Assembly: GCF_002386445.1 (NCBI RefSeq)
Contig: NZ_DGIR01000023.1
Coordinates: 1-59,086, forward strand
Reading direction: 5' to 3'
DNA: 59,086 nucleotides
From: Pseudomonas sp. UBA4617
GTDB taxonomy: Bacteria; Pseudomonadota; Gammaproteobacteria; Pseudomonadales; Pseudomonadaceae
The notes under the pieces were generated by a model. That model had not been told where the DNA came from. It searched no databases and was given only the letters and a program-made list of their open reading frames with translations. Of this stretch, positions 42,726-51,328 are shown piece after piece. Both the position numbers and the translations under genes were made by a program. Positions within the stretch are counted from its first letter, which is position 1. Every line of letters begins with the position of its first letter.

Positions 42726-43812
42726 AGAAACCCGTGAACAGCCTGCGCCCCTGCGCAGCGGCCTGACCACCGGCAGCTGCGCCACCGCCACCAGCCTGGC
42801 AGCCGCTCGCCTGCTGCTGAGCGGTACAAGCAGCGATGCCGTGCATATCACACTGCCCAAGGGCAAGGTGGTGCAGATGCGCCTGGAGTTCTGCCGCCTG
42901 AACGGTGAAGGCGCCGAAGCAGGCACGCTCAAGGATGCCGGCGACGACCCGGACGTGACCCACGGCGCCCTGCTCTACAGCCAGGTGCGCCTGCTGGCCG
43001 AAGCGGGCATCCGCTTTGTCGCCGGCACTGGTGTCGGCACCGTGACCCGCCCGGGGCTGGTGCTGGCCGTGGGTGAGCCGGCCATCAACCCGGTGCCGCG
43101 GCGGATGATCAGCGAACACCTGCAAGGTCTGGCGGACGAATGCGGTTATGCCGGTGGCTTCGAGGTCACCGTCAATGTTCAGGGCGGTGAGCAGCTGGCG
43201 CTGAAAACCATGAACCCGCGCCTGGGTATCCTCGGCGGGCTGTCGATCCTCGGTACCAGCGGCATTGTGCGGCCGTTCTCCTGTGCGGCCTACATTGCCT
43301 CGATCCACCAGGGCATCGATGTCGCCCACACCAATGGCTACACGCACATTGCGGCATGCACCGGCAACGCCAGCGAGGACACCATGCGCCGGGTCTATGG
43401 CCTGCCGGAAATTGCCCTGATCGAAATGGGTGACTTCGTCGGCGCGGTGCTCAAGCACCTGCGCAAGGTGCCGGTAGCGCGCCTGAGCCTGTGTGGCGGC
43501 TTCGGCAAGATCAGCAAGCTGGCGGCCGGGCACATGGATCTGCACAGCCGCCATTCCAGCATCGACTTGCCGCAACTGGCCGGCTGGGCTGCAGACATCG
43601 GCGCTGACGAAGCGCTGCAGGCGGCAATCCGGGCAGCCAATACCAGCCAGCAGGCCTTGGCGCTGGCGCATGCCGCCGGCGTTGCTCTGGGCGATGCGGT
43701 GTGCGCGCATGCCTTGGCCTTCGCCCGCAGCGTCGTACCGGCCCAGGTACATGTGGAAGTGTTCGCCATCGACCGCCAGGGCGGCATCGTCGGCCGGGCG
43801 GGTGCCCAATGA
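42718..43812 (+). CDS. cbiD: Cobalt-precorrin-5B C1-methyltransferase
   Basis: CbiD belongs by origin to the anaerobic cobalamin pathway, where it methylates C1. This 364-residue member has the family start LRSGLTTGSCATATSLAAA and the blocks GTGVGTVTRPGLVLAVGEPAINPVPR and GGFGKISKLAAGHMDLHS. In pseudomonads it is thought to stand in for CobF of the aerobic route; no cobF is seen here. It overlaps cobL and cobK. Confidence 0.94.
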   Translation: MREETREQPAPLRSGLTTGSCATATSLAAARLLLSGTSSDAVHITLPKGKVVQMRLEFCRLNGEGAEAGTLKDAGDDPDVTHGALLYSQVRLLAEAGIRFVAGTGVGTVTRPGLVLAVGEPAINPVPRRMISEHLQGLADECGYAGGFEVTVNVQGGEQLALKTMNPRLGILGGLSILGTSGIVRPFSCAAYIASIHQGIDVAHTNGYTHIAACTGNASEDTMRRVYGLPEIALIEMGDFVGAVLKHLRKVPVARLSLCGGFGKISKLAAGHMDLHSRHSSIDLPQLAGWAADIGADEALQAAIRAANTSQQALALAHAAGVALGDAVCAHALAFARSVVPAQVHVEVFAIDRQGGIVGRAGAQ

Positions 43813-44528
43813 ACCGGCGTATCCTGCTGCTGGGCGGCATAACGGAAGCCTTGGCCCTGGCCCGCCGCCTCGGCCCGCAGCACGTCTACAGCCTGGCCGG
43901 CATCGGCCGGGTGCCGCAGGACCTGCAGTGCCAGGTTCGGGTTGGCGGTTTTGGCGGCGCCGAGGGCCTGGCGGGCTACCTGCGCGAGGCAGGCATCAGC
44001 TTGCTGATCGATGCCACCCACCCCTACGCCGCGCAAATCAGCCGTAATGCCGCCAAAGCCGCGCGCAGTACCGGCATCGCCTGCTGGGCATTGCGGCGCC
44101 CGGCCTGGCAGGCGCAGAAGGGGGACGACTGGCGCGAGGTCGACGACTGGGCAGGGTTGATCGGGGCGCTCAAGCCGTTCCGCAGGCCGTTGTTCACCCT
44201 GGGGCGCGAGCCGCTGCAACACCTGGATGAAATTCCGCCCGGGCAGTTCTGGACCTTGCGTGCGCTGGAGGCGTGCCCGGGCAATGCCCGCTGCGAAGTG
44301 ATTGGCGCGCGCGGGCCGTTCCGTATCGACGATGAACGGGCCTTGTTCCAACGTCGTTGCATCGATGTGCTGATCAGCAAGAACAGCGGCAGCGTGGCGA
44401 CCGAGCCGAAGCTGGAGGTGGCGCGGGAGCTGGGCTTACCGGTGCTGGTGCTGAGGCGCCCGGTGCTGCCTGGCGTAGACCGGATATTCGAATCGCTGCA
44501 TGACCTGGCCGCAGCACTCGATCTGTAA
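43809..44528 (+). CDS. cobK: Precorrin-6A reductase
   Basis: CobK reduces precorrin-6A with NADPH. The 239-residue protein starts RRILLLGGITEALALARRL, with LIDATHPYAAQISRNAA and ISKNSGSVATEPKLEVARELGLPVLVLRRP, typical of CobK/CbiJ. Its ATG overlaps the cbiD stop (ATGA). The longer upstream frame is not coding. It ends the cobL-cbiD-cobK unit; the 156 bases after it hold a fragment of REP-like sequence (GTAGGAGCG) and a weak stem (AGCC/GGCT) with a T-rich tail near 44592-44612. Confidence 0.94.
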   Translation: MNRRILLLGGITEALALARRLGPQHVYSLAGIGRVPQDLQCQVRVGGFGGAEGLAGYLREAGISLLIDATHPYAAQISRNAAKAARSTGIACWALRRPAWQAQKGDDWREVDDWAGLIGALKPFRRPLFTLGREPLQHLDEIPPGQFWTLRALEACPGNARCEVIGARGPFRIDDERALFQRRCIDVLISKNSGSVATEPKLEVARELGLPVLVLRRPVLPGVDRIFESLHDLAAALDL

Positions 44529-44684
44529 GAACGACAGTCACAAAAACCGCCTCCCCCTGTAGGAGCGTCACTCTTCCGAAGATAGTCCCACAGCCATTTC
44601 GGGCTTTTCTTTCAAGGCTTCAGGTGGCCCTCTGCCGCCCTGTTGCCATAAACTCGCCTCTCCCCCCTGGAAGGCGCTACCCAT

Positions 44685-45119
44685 ATGGACATGCAATGGT
44701 GGATCTGGCTGGTTTTCGGCATTGCGCTGATGCTGCTCGAGCTGGTTCTGCCGACGTTCTTCATCCTCTGGTTCGGCATTGGTGCCGTGCTGGTTTCGCT
44801 CATCTCGCTGGCTGCCCCCAGCCTGCAGCTGGACATGCAGGTGCTGCTTTGGGTGCTGCTTTCATCAGTCACCACGGCGCTATGGTTCAAGCTGTTCCGG
44901 CGCAAGCCGGACGTGCGCTGGACAGCAGACAGCGTGATCGGTGAAGTCGGGCTGCTGACCGCTGCGGTCTCGGAGTTCCACAAAGGCCGGGTACGCTTCC
45001 AGAAGCCGGTACTCGGCAACGAAGAATGGACCTGCATCGCCGACAGCGAGATCGCCGCCGGCGAGCGGGTACGCCTTACCGCCATCGAAGGCAATACCGC
45101 CCGGGTCATCCGGGCCTGA
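44685..45119 (+). CDS. Short NfeD membrane protein
   Basis: A 144-residue NfeD protein: three to four membrane helices near the N-terminus (WWIWLVFGIALMLLELVL, FFILWFGIGAVLVSL) and a C-terminal OB-fold domain (about 80-144, IGEVGLLTAAVSEFHKGRVRF). NfeD proteins are nearly always encoded with a stomatin/slipin partner and are thought to organise membrane microdomains. GGAAGG lies about 10 bases before the ATG; the next ATG (44691) is an alternative. The slipin gene follows after 26 bases. Confidence 0.9.
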   Translation: MDMQWWIWLVFGIALMLLELVLPTFFILWFGIGAVLVSLISLAAPSLQLDMQVLLWVLLSSVTTALWFKLFRRKPDVRWTADSVIGEVGLLTAAVSEFHKGRVRFQKPVLGNEEWTCIADSEIAAGERVRLTAIEGNTARVIRA

Positions 45120-45145
45120 ACCTGTATCAAAAGGAATTGCGCACC

Positions 45146-46000
45146 ATGACCAGCCTCATCGTAGTCGCCGCCATCGCCCTGTTCGTCCTGATCACCGTGT
45201 TCAAGGGGGTGCGTATCGTGCCCCAGGGCGAGGAATGGATCGTCGAGCGCCTGGGCCGTTACCACAGCACGCTCAAGCCCGGCCTGAACATCGTCATTCC
45301 CTACATGGACGTGGTTGCCTACCGCCTGCCGACCAAGGACATCATCCTCGATGTGCAAGAGCAGGAAATCATCACTCGGGACAACGCGGTGATCGTCGCC
45401 AACGCCCTGTGCTTTGCCAAGGTGATCGACCCGCAGAAGGCCTCCTACGGCGTGCAGAACTTCTCGTTCGCGGTCACCAGCCTGACCATGACTTCGCTGC
45501 GCGCCATCGTCGGTGCGATGGACCTGGACGAAGCGCTGTCCAGCCGCGAGCAGATCAAGGCGCGCCTGCGCGAGGCCATGTCCGAGCAGACCGAAGACTG
45601 GGGCGTGACCGTGCGTTCGGTGGAAATCCAGGACATCAAGCCGTCCGAGAACATGCAACTGGCCATGGAGCGCCAGGCCGCTGCGGAACGTGAGCGTAAA
45701 GCCGACGTGACCCGTGCCGAAGGTGCCAAGCAGGCGGCGATTCTCGAAGCTGAAGCACGGCTGCAGTCGGCCAAGCTGGATGCCGAGGCGCAGATCAACC
45801 TGGCCGAGGCCTCGGCGCGGGCGATCTCGCTGGTCAAGGAAGCAGTCGGCAATGAGACGGTACCGGCCATGTACCTGCTGGGCGAGCGCTACGTCGGCGC
45901 CATGGAGAACCTGGCAAACAGCAACAACGCCAAGGTGGTGGTGCTGCCGGCGGATCTGCAGGAAACCGTCCGTGGCCTGATGGGCCGCAACAAGCCTTGA
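45146..46000 (+). CDS. Slipin / stomatin-like SPFH protein
   Basis: A 284-residue SPFH protein close to E. coli QmcA. An N-terminal membrane helix (about 3-20) precedes the SPFH domain (VPQGEEWIVERLGRYHSTLKPG, then AIVGAMDLDEALSSRE) and a long Ala/Glu coiled coil (AAERERKADVTRAEGAKQAA, about 175-240). It should form large ring-like assemblies in the membrane with NfeD. AAAAGGA precedes the ATG at 45146-45148. A REP pair follows. Confidence 0.93.
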   Translation: MTSLIVVAAIALFVLITVFKGVRIVPQGEEWIVERLGRYHSTLKPGLNIVIPYMDVVAYRLPTKDIILDVQEQEIITRDNAVIVANALCFAKVIDPQKASYGVQNFSFAVTSLTMTSLRAIVGAMDLDEALSSREQIKARLREAMSEQTEDWGVTVRSVEIQDIKPSENMQLAMERQAAAERERKADVTRAEGAKQAAILEAEARLQSAKLDAEAQINLAEASARAISLVKEAVGNETVPAMYLLGERYVGAMENLANSNNAKVVVLPADLQETVRGLMGRNKP

Positions 46001-46034
46001 TATCACCGGGGCAGCTGTGCGGCCATGCGCGCGA

Positions 46035-46079
46035 CAAGCCCGCTCCCACAGCTGACCTCTGGAGGTGGGAGCGGGCTTG
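46035..46079. repeat. Inverted REP pair after the slipin gene
   Basis: CAAGCCCGCTCCCAC (46035-46049) and GTGGGAGCGGGCTTG (46065-46079) are exact 15-base reverse complements with a 15-base spacer, flanked by CGCGAA-type ends. It separates the slipin gene from the copper cluster. Confidence 0.85.
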
Positions 46080-46203
46080 CCCCGCGAATGGGCTGCATAG
46101 CAGCACCAGATGTCATCCCACCTGCGTCACTTCACCGCACCCCGCCATTTTTACCTATACTCCGCCTTACAATACCCGTCACGATTCCTGACCGGATCTC
46201 TCC

Positions 46204-46593
46204 ATGCCCCCACGTCGGCACATTGCCTGGATAGCCTGCCTAGCAGTGCTGTTCAACCTGCTGGCCATGCCGCTGTCCTCTGCCGCGCCCAAGGGCCCGG
46301 CCGAACAGCTGCTGTGGGGGGCTTTCTGTTCGAGCCTGGCCGGTAAGGCCAAGGTCGATGTCCAGGCCCTGGCCAAGATCGACCTCGGCACCCAAAGCGA
46401 CCAGCATTCCAACATGCAGCACTGCTGGTGCTGCTCTGGCGCCGCACCGCTGCTGGCGCTGCCGGGCTATCCGCCGCAGCTGCACAACCCGCCCACGCTG
46501 CTGGCCGGGTATCTACCGCCGCTTGCCACCTACCAACCGACACCGCGCCAGCTATGGCCTGCGCTCAACCCCCGTGCCCCTCCCCTGGTCTGA
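46204..46593 (+). CDS. DUF2946 small protein with CWCC motif
   Basis: A 129-residue protein with an N-terminal hydrophobic segment (about 7-27, signal or anchor), then CWCC at residues 74-77 preceded by HSNMQH, a likely metal site. DUF2946 proteins are found beside copper-uptake genes and have no proven function. The Pro-rich C-terminal 45 residues are probably disordered. It begins the five-gene cluster with a PCu(A)C chaperone and an OprC-like receptor, so a role in periplasmic copper handling is inferred. Confidence 0.82.
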   Translation: MPPRRHIAWIACLAVLFNLLAMPLSSAAPKGPAEQLLWGAFCSSLAGKAKVDVQALAKIDLGTQSDQHSNMQHCWCCSGAAPLLALPGYPPQLHNPPTLLAGYLPPLATYQPTPRQLWPALNPRAPPLV

Positions 46594-46641
46594 GTTCATC
46601 ACACTGTCTGCCTGAACCTGAACAGAACGGAGACTCACACC

Positions 46642-47127
46642 ATGCTCAAGCAAGCTCTCATCGTGGCCGCCTTGCTGCTGCCCGGCGCCTTCGCCAATGC
46701 CCATGAATACACCGTGGGCGACCTGCACATCGCCCACCCGTGGTCGCTGGCGTTGCCACCGAATGCGCCCAACGTCGCTGCCTATTTCATCGTGCACAAC
46801 AACGGCAAGGCAGACGACCGCCTGCTGAGCGTCGACAGCCCGATCACTGCAGATGCACAACTGCACGAGCATACGATGAGCGCCAGCGGCGCCATGAAGA
46901 TGCAGCAGGTGCCCAACGTGACCGTGCCGGCCGGCAAGGACCTGGTCTTCGCCCCCAGCGCCTACCATGTAATGCTGATGCAGCCCAAGGACCGCAGCCT
47001 GCTAATCGAAGGCAAGCGCTTCCCGTTGACACTGCACTTCGAAAAGGCCGGCGACATCACCGTCGACGTGGCTGTACAGAAGCAGCCGCCGGCGGACCAG
47101 CCGCAAGGCCACGAACACGCGCACTGA
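46642..47127 (+). CDS. Periplasmic PCu(A)C copper chaperone
   Basis: A 161-residue secreted protein (signal cleavage likely after ANA near residue 20). It has the Cu(I) site of the family, H(M)X10MX21HXM, as His75, Met87, His109 and Met111. PCu(A)C proteins deliver copper to the CuA centre of cytochrome oxidase or otherwise carry periplasmic copper. The tail (QPQGHEHAH) is His-rich and may bind extra metal. It lies between two small metal-motif genes. Confidence 0.93.
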   Translation: MLKQALIVAALLLPGAFANAHEYTVGDLHIAHPWSLALPPNAPNVAAYFIVHNNGKADDRLLSVDSPITADAQLHEHTMSASGAMKMQQVPNVTVPAGKDLVFAPSAYHVMLMQPKDRSLLIEGKRFPLTLHFEKAGDITVDVAVQKQPPADQPQGHEHAH

Positions 47128-47153
47128 CCGCTAGCTGACCGGCGCTCGCCAAC

Positions 47154-47582
47154 ATGAGCCTGCCCCGCAACGGCCGCAGCCGTACCACCCGCCCTGAACG
47201 CAGGCGCGTCGGTGGCGGCTGGCTGAGCCTGTTCGCCATGTGGATGATCTTCATCGGCCCGCTGGTTTCCCAGTCGATGCCGATGGAGCACCATGCGGGC
47301 ATGAGCATGCCGATGGACATGAGCATGTCCATGGAGCATCAGCATGGCGACGCAAATAACGGCCACGGCGATGATGGCCAGCTGCATGTGATGTGGGAAA
47401 AGTGCGGCTACTGCAGCCTGCTGTTCAACTGCCCCGCGTTACCACAAACCCTCAGCCCGCTCAGCGCCGGTCACGTCACCCCGGGCACCCTCACCGCCAC
47501 GCCCACGCACCAAGGCCATGCCCGGCAGGCCGTTTTCCCCGGCGCGCGCAGCCGCGCACCGCCGCTTTCGATCAGCATCTGA
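47154..47582 (+). CDS. Met/His-rich DUF2946-like protein
   Basis: A 142-residue protein. A basic N-terminus and one hydrophobic segment (about 22-40) are followed by a striking Met/His cluster (SMPMEHHAGMSMPMDMSMSM, residues 41-60, then EHQHGD) and a Cys motif CGYC with a further Cys (84, 87, 93). This looks built for Cu(I) binding. Its layout matches DUF2946 proteins that sit upstream of copper receptors. It lies 26 bases after the PCu(A)C gene and 66 bases before the TonB receptor. Confidence 0.8.
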   Translation: MSLPRNGRSRTTRPERRRVGGGWLSLFAMWMIFIGPLVSQSMPMEHHAGMSMPMDMSMSMEHQHGDANNGHGDDGQLHVMWEKCGYCSLLFNCPALPQTLSPLSAGHVTPGTLTATPTHQGHARQAVFPGARSRAPPLSISI

Positions 47583-47648
47583 CATCACCTTTTGCCGCAC
47601 GAAGCCTGGAGCTTCGCGCCGACTCATGACTGATCGACTGGAATCACT

Positions 47649-49715
47649 ATGTCCGGCTGCACCCCTGTTTTCGCACCCGCCCTGCGCGGGACATTCGCCG
47701 CGTTGTGCGGCTCGCTGCTCGCGCCCATGGCCATCGCCGCCGCCCCTGGCCACGAAGGCCACGAGCAAACGCTACCCGAGCTTAGCCCGACGGTGATCAC
47801 CGCCATTGCGCCAAGCTCGCCGCTGACCGTGGTCACCGACCCGAAAGACCCACGCCAGCCCGTACCGGCCAGCGATGGCGCCGATTACCTCAAGACCATC
47901 CCAGGCTTTTCGGCCATCCGTGCCGGAGGTACCAACGGTGACCCGGTGCTGCGCGGCATGTTCGGCTCGCGCCTGAACATCCTCACCAACGGCGGCGTGA
48001 TGCTCGGTGCCTGCCCCAACCGCATGGACGCACCGACTTCGTACATCGCACCCGAAACGTACGACCGCCTCACCGTCATCAAGGGCCCGCAAAGTGTGAT
48101 CTGGGGCCCGGGCGGCTCGGCGGGTACCATCCTCTTCGAACGTGAGCCGGAGAAGTTCGGCCCCCTTGGTAGCCGCGTCAACGCCAGCCTCCTGGCCGGC
48201 TCCAACGGCCGCTTCGACAAAGTGCTCGACGCCGCCGCTGGCAACAGCCAGGCCTACGCACGCTTCGTCGGCAACCAGTCGCGCTCTGACGACTACCACG
48301 ATGGCAACGGCGACACCGTGCCCTCACGCTGGGACAAATGGAACGGCGATGTAACCCTGGGCTGGACGCCAGACCAGGACACCCTGCTGGAACTCACTGC
48401 CGGCAAGGGCGACGGCGAAGCCCGCTATGCCGGACGTGGCATGGACGGCTCGCAGTTCAAGCGCGAAAGCCTGGGCCTGCGCTTTGAAAAGTCCAACCTC
48501 GGCGAGGTTCTCGACAAGGTCGAGGCGCAGGTTTACTACAACTACGCCGACCACGTGATGGACAACTACAGCCTGCGCACGCCATCGGGCAGCGGCATGA
48601 TGGGCATGCCCATGGTCAGCAACGTCGACCGCCGCACGATGGGTGCACGGATCAAGGCAACCTGGCGTTGGGCAGACGTGCAACTGATCAGCGGCATCGA
48701 CGCACAAACCAACGAACACCGCCAGCGTGGCGGCATGGGCGTCGATGCGCACAAGGGCCAGCCCTGGACCAAGGACGCCGACTTCCACAACTACGGCGCC
48801 TTCAGCGAACTCACCTGGTACGCCACAGATGTTGACCGGCTGATCACCGGTGCCCGGCTGGACCGCGCCTCGGCCCGCGACTTGCGCACGGGTAGCGCCA
48901 CCGAAGGCGATACCCGCGCCGACACCCTGCCCAGCGGCTTCGTGCGTTACGAGCACGACCTGGCGGCGATCCCCGCCACCACATACATCGGCCTTGGCCA
49001 CGCGCAGCGCTTCCCGGACTACTGGGAGCTGTTCTCGCCCAAGCTGGCGCCGCCTGGTGCGGCCAACGCCTTCGACGGTATCAAGCCCGAGAAGACCACC
49101 CAGCTCGATTTCGGCATCCAGTACCGCGATGAACGCCTGGAGGCCTGGGCCTCGGCCTATGTCGGGCAGATCCGCGATTACATCCTGTTCGATTACCGCA
49201 CCGGCATGATGGGCATGAGCACCTCCCAGGCGCAGAACATCGACGCCCGCATCATGGGCGGCGAGCTGGGCGCCGCCTACAAGCTGACGGAAAACTGGAA
49301 AGCCGATGCCACGCTGGCCTACGCCTGGGGCAAGAACAGCAGTGACGGCAAGGCGCTGCCGCAGATGCCGCCCTTGGAAAGCCGCCTTGGCCTGACCTAC
49401 AGCCGTGACACCTGGAGTGCAGGGGCATTGTGGCGGCTGGTGTCGGCGCAGAACCGTATCGCCGAGAACCAAGGCAATGTGGTGGGCAAGGACTACGACA
49501 ACAGCGCTGGCTTCGGCGTGTTCTCGCTCAATGGTGCCTACAAGGTCAGCAGCCAGCTCAAGCTCAGCGCCGGGGTCGACAACCTCTTCGACAAGACCTA
49601 CGCCGAGCACCTGAACCTGGCCGGCAACGCTGGGTTCGGCTACCCGGCCACAGACCCACAACCGGTGACCGAGCCAGGCCGGACCTTCTGGACCAAGGTC
49701 GATTTCAGCTTCTGA
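47649..49715 (+). CDS. oprC: OprC-like TonB-dependent copper receptor
   Basis: A 688-residue outer-membrane receptor: signal peptide (about 1-31), a short His-rich start of the mature protein (APGHEGHEQ), a plug domain (about 60-170, with GADYLKTIPGFSAIRAGG) and a 22-strand barrel ending in the aromatic KVDFSF. The plug carries CPNRM (Cys122, Met126), the CxxxM pair that binds copper in P. aeruginosa OprC; I could not place the second HxM pair by eye. It probably imports copper with TonB energy. Terminator-like hairpin follows. Confidence 0.92.
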   Translation: MSGCTPVFAPALRGTFAALCGSLLAPMAIAAAPGHEGHEQTLPELSPTVITAIAPSSPLTVVTDPKDPRQPVPASDGADYLKTIPGFSAIRAGGTNGDPVLRGMFGSRLNILTNGGVMLGACPNRMDAPTSYIAPETYDRLTVIKGPQSVIWGPGGSAGTILFEREPEKFGPLGSRVNASLLAGSNGRFDKVLDAAAGNSQAYARFVGNQSRSDDYHDGNGDTVPSRWDKWNGDVTLGWTPDQDTLLELTAGKGDGEARYAGRGMDGSQFKRESLGLRFEKSNLGEVLDKVEAQVYYNYADHVMDNYSLRTPSGSGMMGMPMVSNVDRRTMGARIKATWRWADVQLISGIDAQTNEHRQRGGMGVDAHKGQPWTKDADFHNYGAFSELTWYATDVDRLITGARLDRASARDLRTGSATEGDTRADTLPSGFVRYEHDLAAIPATTYIGLGHAQRFPDYWELFSPKLAPPGAANAFDGIKPEKTTQLDFGIQYRDERLEAWASAYVGQIRDYILFDYRTGMMGMSTSQAQNIDARIMGGELGAAYKLTENWKADATLAYAWGKNSSDGKALPQMPPLESRLGLTYSRDTWSAGALWRLVSAQNRIAENQGNVVGKDYDNSAGFGVFSLNGAYKVSSQLKLSAGVDNLFDKTYAEHLNLAGNAGFGYPATDPQPVTEPGRTFWTKVDFSF

Positions 49716-49725
49716 CAACCACCGC

Positions 49726-49748
49726 GGGCGCAACCAGGTGTTGCGCCC
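49726..49748 (+). terminator. Hairpin after oprC
   Basis: GGGCGCAAC-CAGGT-GTTGCGCCC, a 9-bp stem 10 bases after the receptor stop. TTCAGTT follows, so termination may be incomplete and allow read-through into the PepSY gene. Confidence 0.6.
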
Positions 49749-49775
49749 TTCAGTTGGCAAACACTGGAGGTTCCC

Positions 49776-51143
49776 ATGAGAGGAACACGCATCAATTTCT
49801 ACAACCTGGCCTGGCGTTGGCACTTCTATGCCGGGCTGTTCGTGGCCCCGTTCATGATCCTGCTGGCGGTTACCGGGATCATCTACCTGTTCAAGCCGCA
49901 ACTAGACCCGCTGCTTTACCGCGACCTGATGGTGGTCGAAGCCGGAAACCATCGGCAGGGCGCCGACACGATGCTGGCCGAAGTGCGCCAGGCCTATCCC
50001 AAGGGGCACGTCGGCCAGTACCTGCCGCCGCTGAACGCCGAACGCAGCGCGCAGTTCGTGGTGCATGACGGCGGGCGGGAACTGAACGTGTTCGTCGACC
50101 CTTACAGCGGCAGGATCCTTGGCGAGCAGGACGCCAAGCAAAACCTGCAGGCCGTCGCCCGCGCCCTGCATGGCGAGCTGATGGTCGGCACGGTGGGTGA
50201 CCGGCTGGTGGAGCTGGCTGCCGGCTGGGGCATCGTGCTGGTGGTGTCCGGCCTGTACCTGTGGTGGCCGCGGGGGCGCAATGGCGCTGGCGTGCTCTGG
50301 CCACGCCTGAGCGCACGCGGTCGGCTGTTGTGGCGCGACCTGCATGCGGTGACCGGGTTCTGGGGTTCGGCGTTGCTGTTGCTGATGTTGCTTAGCGGCA
50401 TGACCTGGACCGGCCTGTGGGGCAAGCAGTACGCCGATTTGTGGAACCGCTTTCCAGCCGCCATGTGGAACGACGTACCCAAGTCCGATCAACAAGCTGG
50501 TGAACTGAACCATGCCCACCGCCAGACGGTGCCCTGGGCCATGGAAAACACACCGATGCCGCAATCCGGCGCGCATGCCGAACACGCCGGGCATCACGTG
50601 ATGTCGACCGCTCCGGCGGCACCGCAGGTGAGCGTGCAACAGGTCGAGGACATCGCCAGTGCGCGCCAGGTCGAGCCGGGCTACAGCATCACCCTGCCGA
50701 CCACAGCTGACGGTGTATTCACCATCGCGGTGTTCGCCGACGACCCACGCAACGACGCCACCCTGCACGTCGACCAGTACACCGGCAAGGTCCTGGCCGA
50801 CGTGCGCTGGCAGGACTACAGCCCGGTGGCGCGGGCCACCGAGCTGGGGGTGATGCTGCATGAAGGCAAGATGTTCGGGGTGCTGAACCAGGTCATCATC
50901 CTGCTCGTGTGCCTGATGATCCTGCTGGGCTCGGTGAGCGGCCTGGTGATGTGGTGGAAGCGCCGGCCGGCAGGAGGGTTGGGGGTGCCGCCGCTGCGCC
51001 ATGACCTGCCGCGCTGGAAGGCGGCAGTCGGTGTGATGGTGCTGCTGGGGGTGATGTTCCCGCTGGTTGGGTTGTCGATGGTGGTGATGTGGGTTGTGGA
51101 TAGCCTGGTGGTGCGACGCCGTCGGGTATTGGCCAGCGCCTGA
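49776..51143 (+). CDS. PepSY-associated TM protein (possible ferric/cupric reductase)
   Basis: A 455-residue inner-membrane protein of the PepSY_TM family with about four helices: one near the N-terminus (HFYAGLFVAPFMILLAVTGI), two around 150-225 (GWGIVLVVSGLYLWWPRG, GFWGSALLLLMLLSGMTW) and one or two near the end. Conserved His residues in helices (RWHFYAG, DLHAVTG, LHEGKMFG) could bind haem. A periplasmic loop is Met/His-rich (NTPMPQSGAHAEHAGHHVM), fitting a copper role. Members next to siderophore or copper receptors are thought to reduce the imported metal; here that is inference. Confidence 0.85.
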   Translation: MRGTRINFYNLAWRWHFYAGLFVAPFMILLAVTGIIYLFKPQLDPLLYRDLMVVEAGNHRQGADTMLAEVRQAYPKGHVGQYLPPLNAERSAQFVVHDGGRELNVFVDPYSGRILGEQDAKQNLQAVARALHGELMVGTVGDRLVELAAGWGIVLVVSGLYLWWPRGRNGAGVLWPRLSARGRLLWRDLHAVTGFWGSALLLLMLLSGMTWTGLWGKQYADLWNRFPAAMWNDVPKSDQQAGELNHAHRQTVPWAMENTPMPQSGAHAEHAGHHVMSTAPAAPQVSVQQVEDIASARQVEPGYSITLPTTADGVFTIAVFADDPRNDATLHVDQYTGKVLADVRWQDYSPVARATELGVMLHEGKMFGVLNQVIILLVCLMILLGSVSGLVMWWKRRPAGGLGVPPLRHDLPRWKAAVGVMVLLGVMFPLVGLSMVVMWVVDSLVVRRRRVLASA

Positions 51144-51159
51144 CCCTTGCAGTGGTCTC

Positions 51160-51222
51160 ACTGGCCACTTCGCGGGGCAAGCCCGCTCCCACAGAGTGGA
51201 CTGCCCCCGCGAAGCGGCCAGT
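51160..51222. repeat. Inverted REP-type repeat between the PepSY gene and cycA
   Basis: ACTGGCCACTTCGCGGGG (51160-51177) and CCCCGCGAAGCGGCCAGT (51205-51222) are near-exact reverse complements (one mismatch); the interior contains CCCGCTCCCACAG, the REP core. It lies just past the PepSY stop and probably marks the end of the copper cluster transcript. Confidence 0.82.
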
Positions 51223-51328
51223 AAGCGCTGCACAAAGGTCGTGTCGATCTGTCGCGCCCCGAATTGGGACGCCCGTGTTAGCCTACTCGGCTTTCACAAA
51301 AAGACTGACCATCAATGGAATGCAGCCA

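Noticed and set aside
46017..46100. Possible CRISPR-like repeat
   Set aside because: The repeated motif is a single inverted REP pair, not a regular direct repeat array with spacers.
51152..51328. N-terminal extension of cycA
   Set aside because: The extra codons run through a REP element and have no similarity to CycA; the normal start lies at 51320 or 51329.
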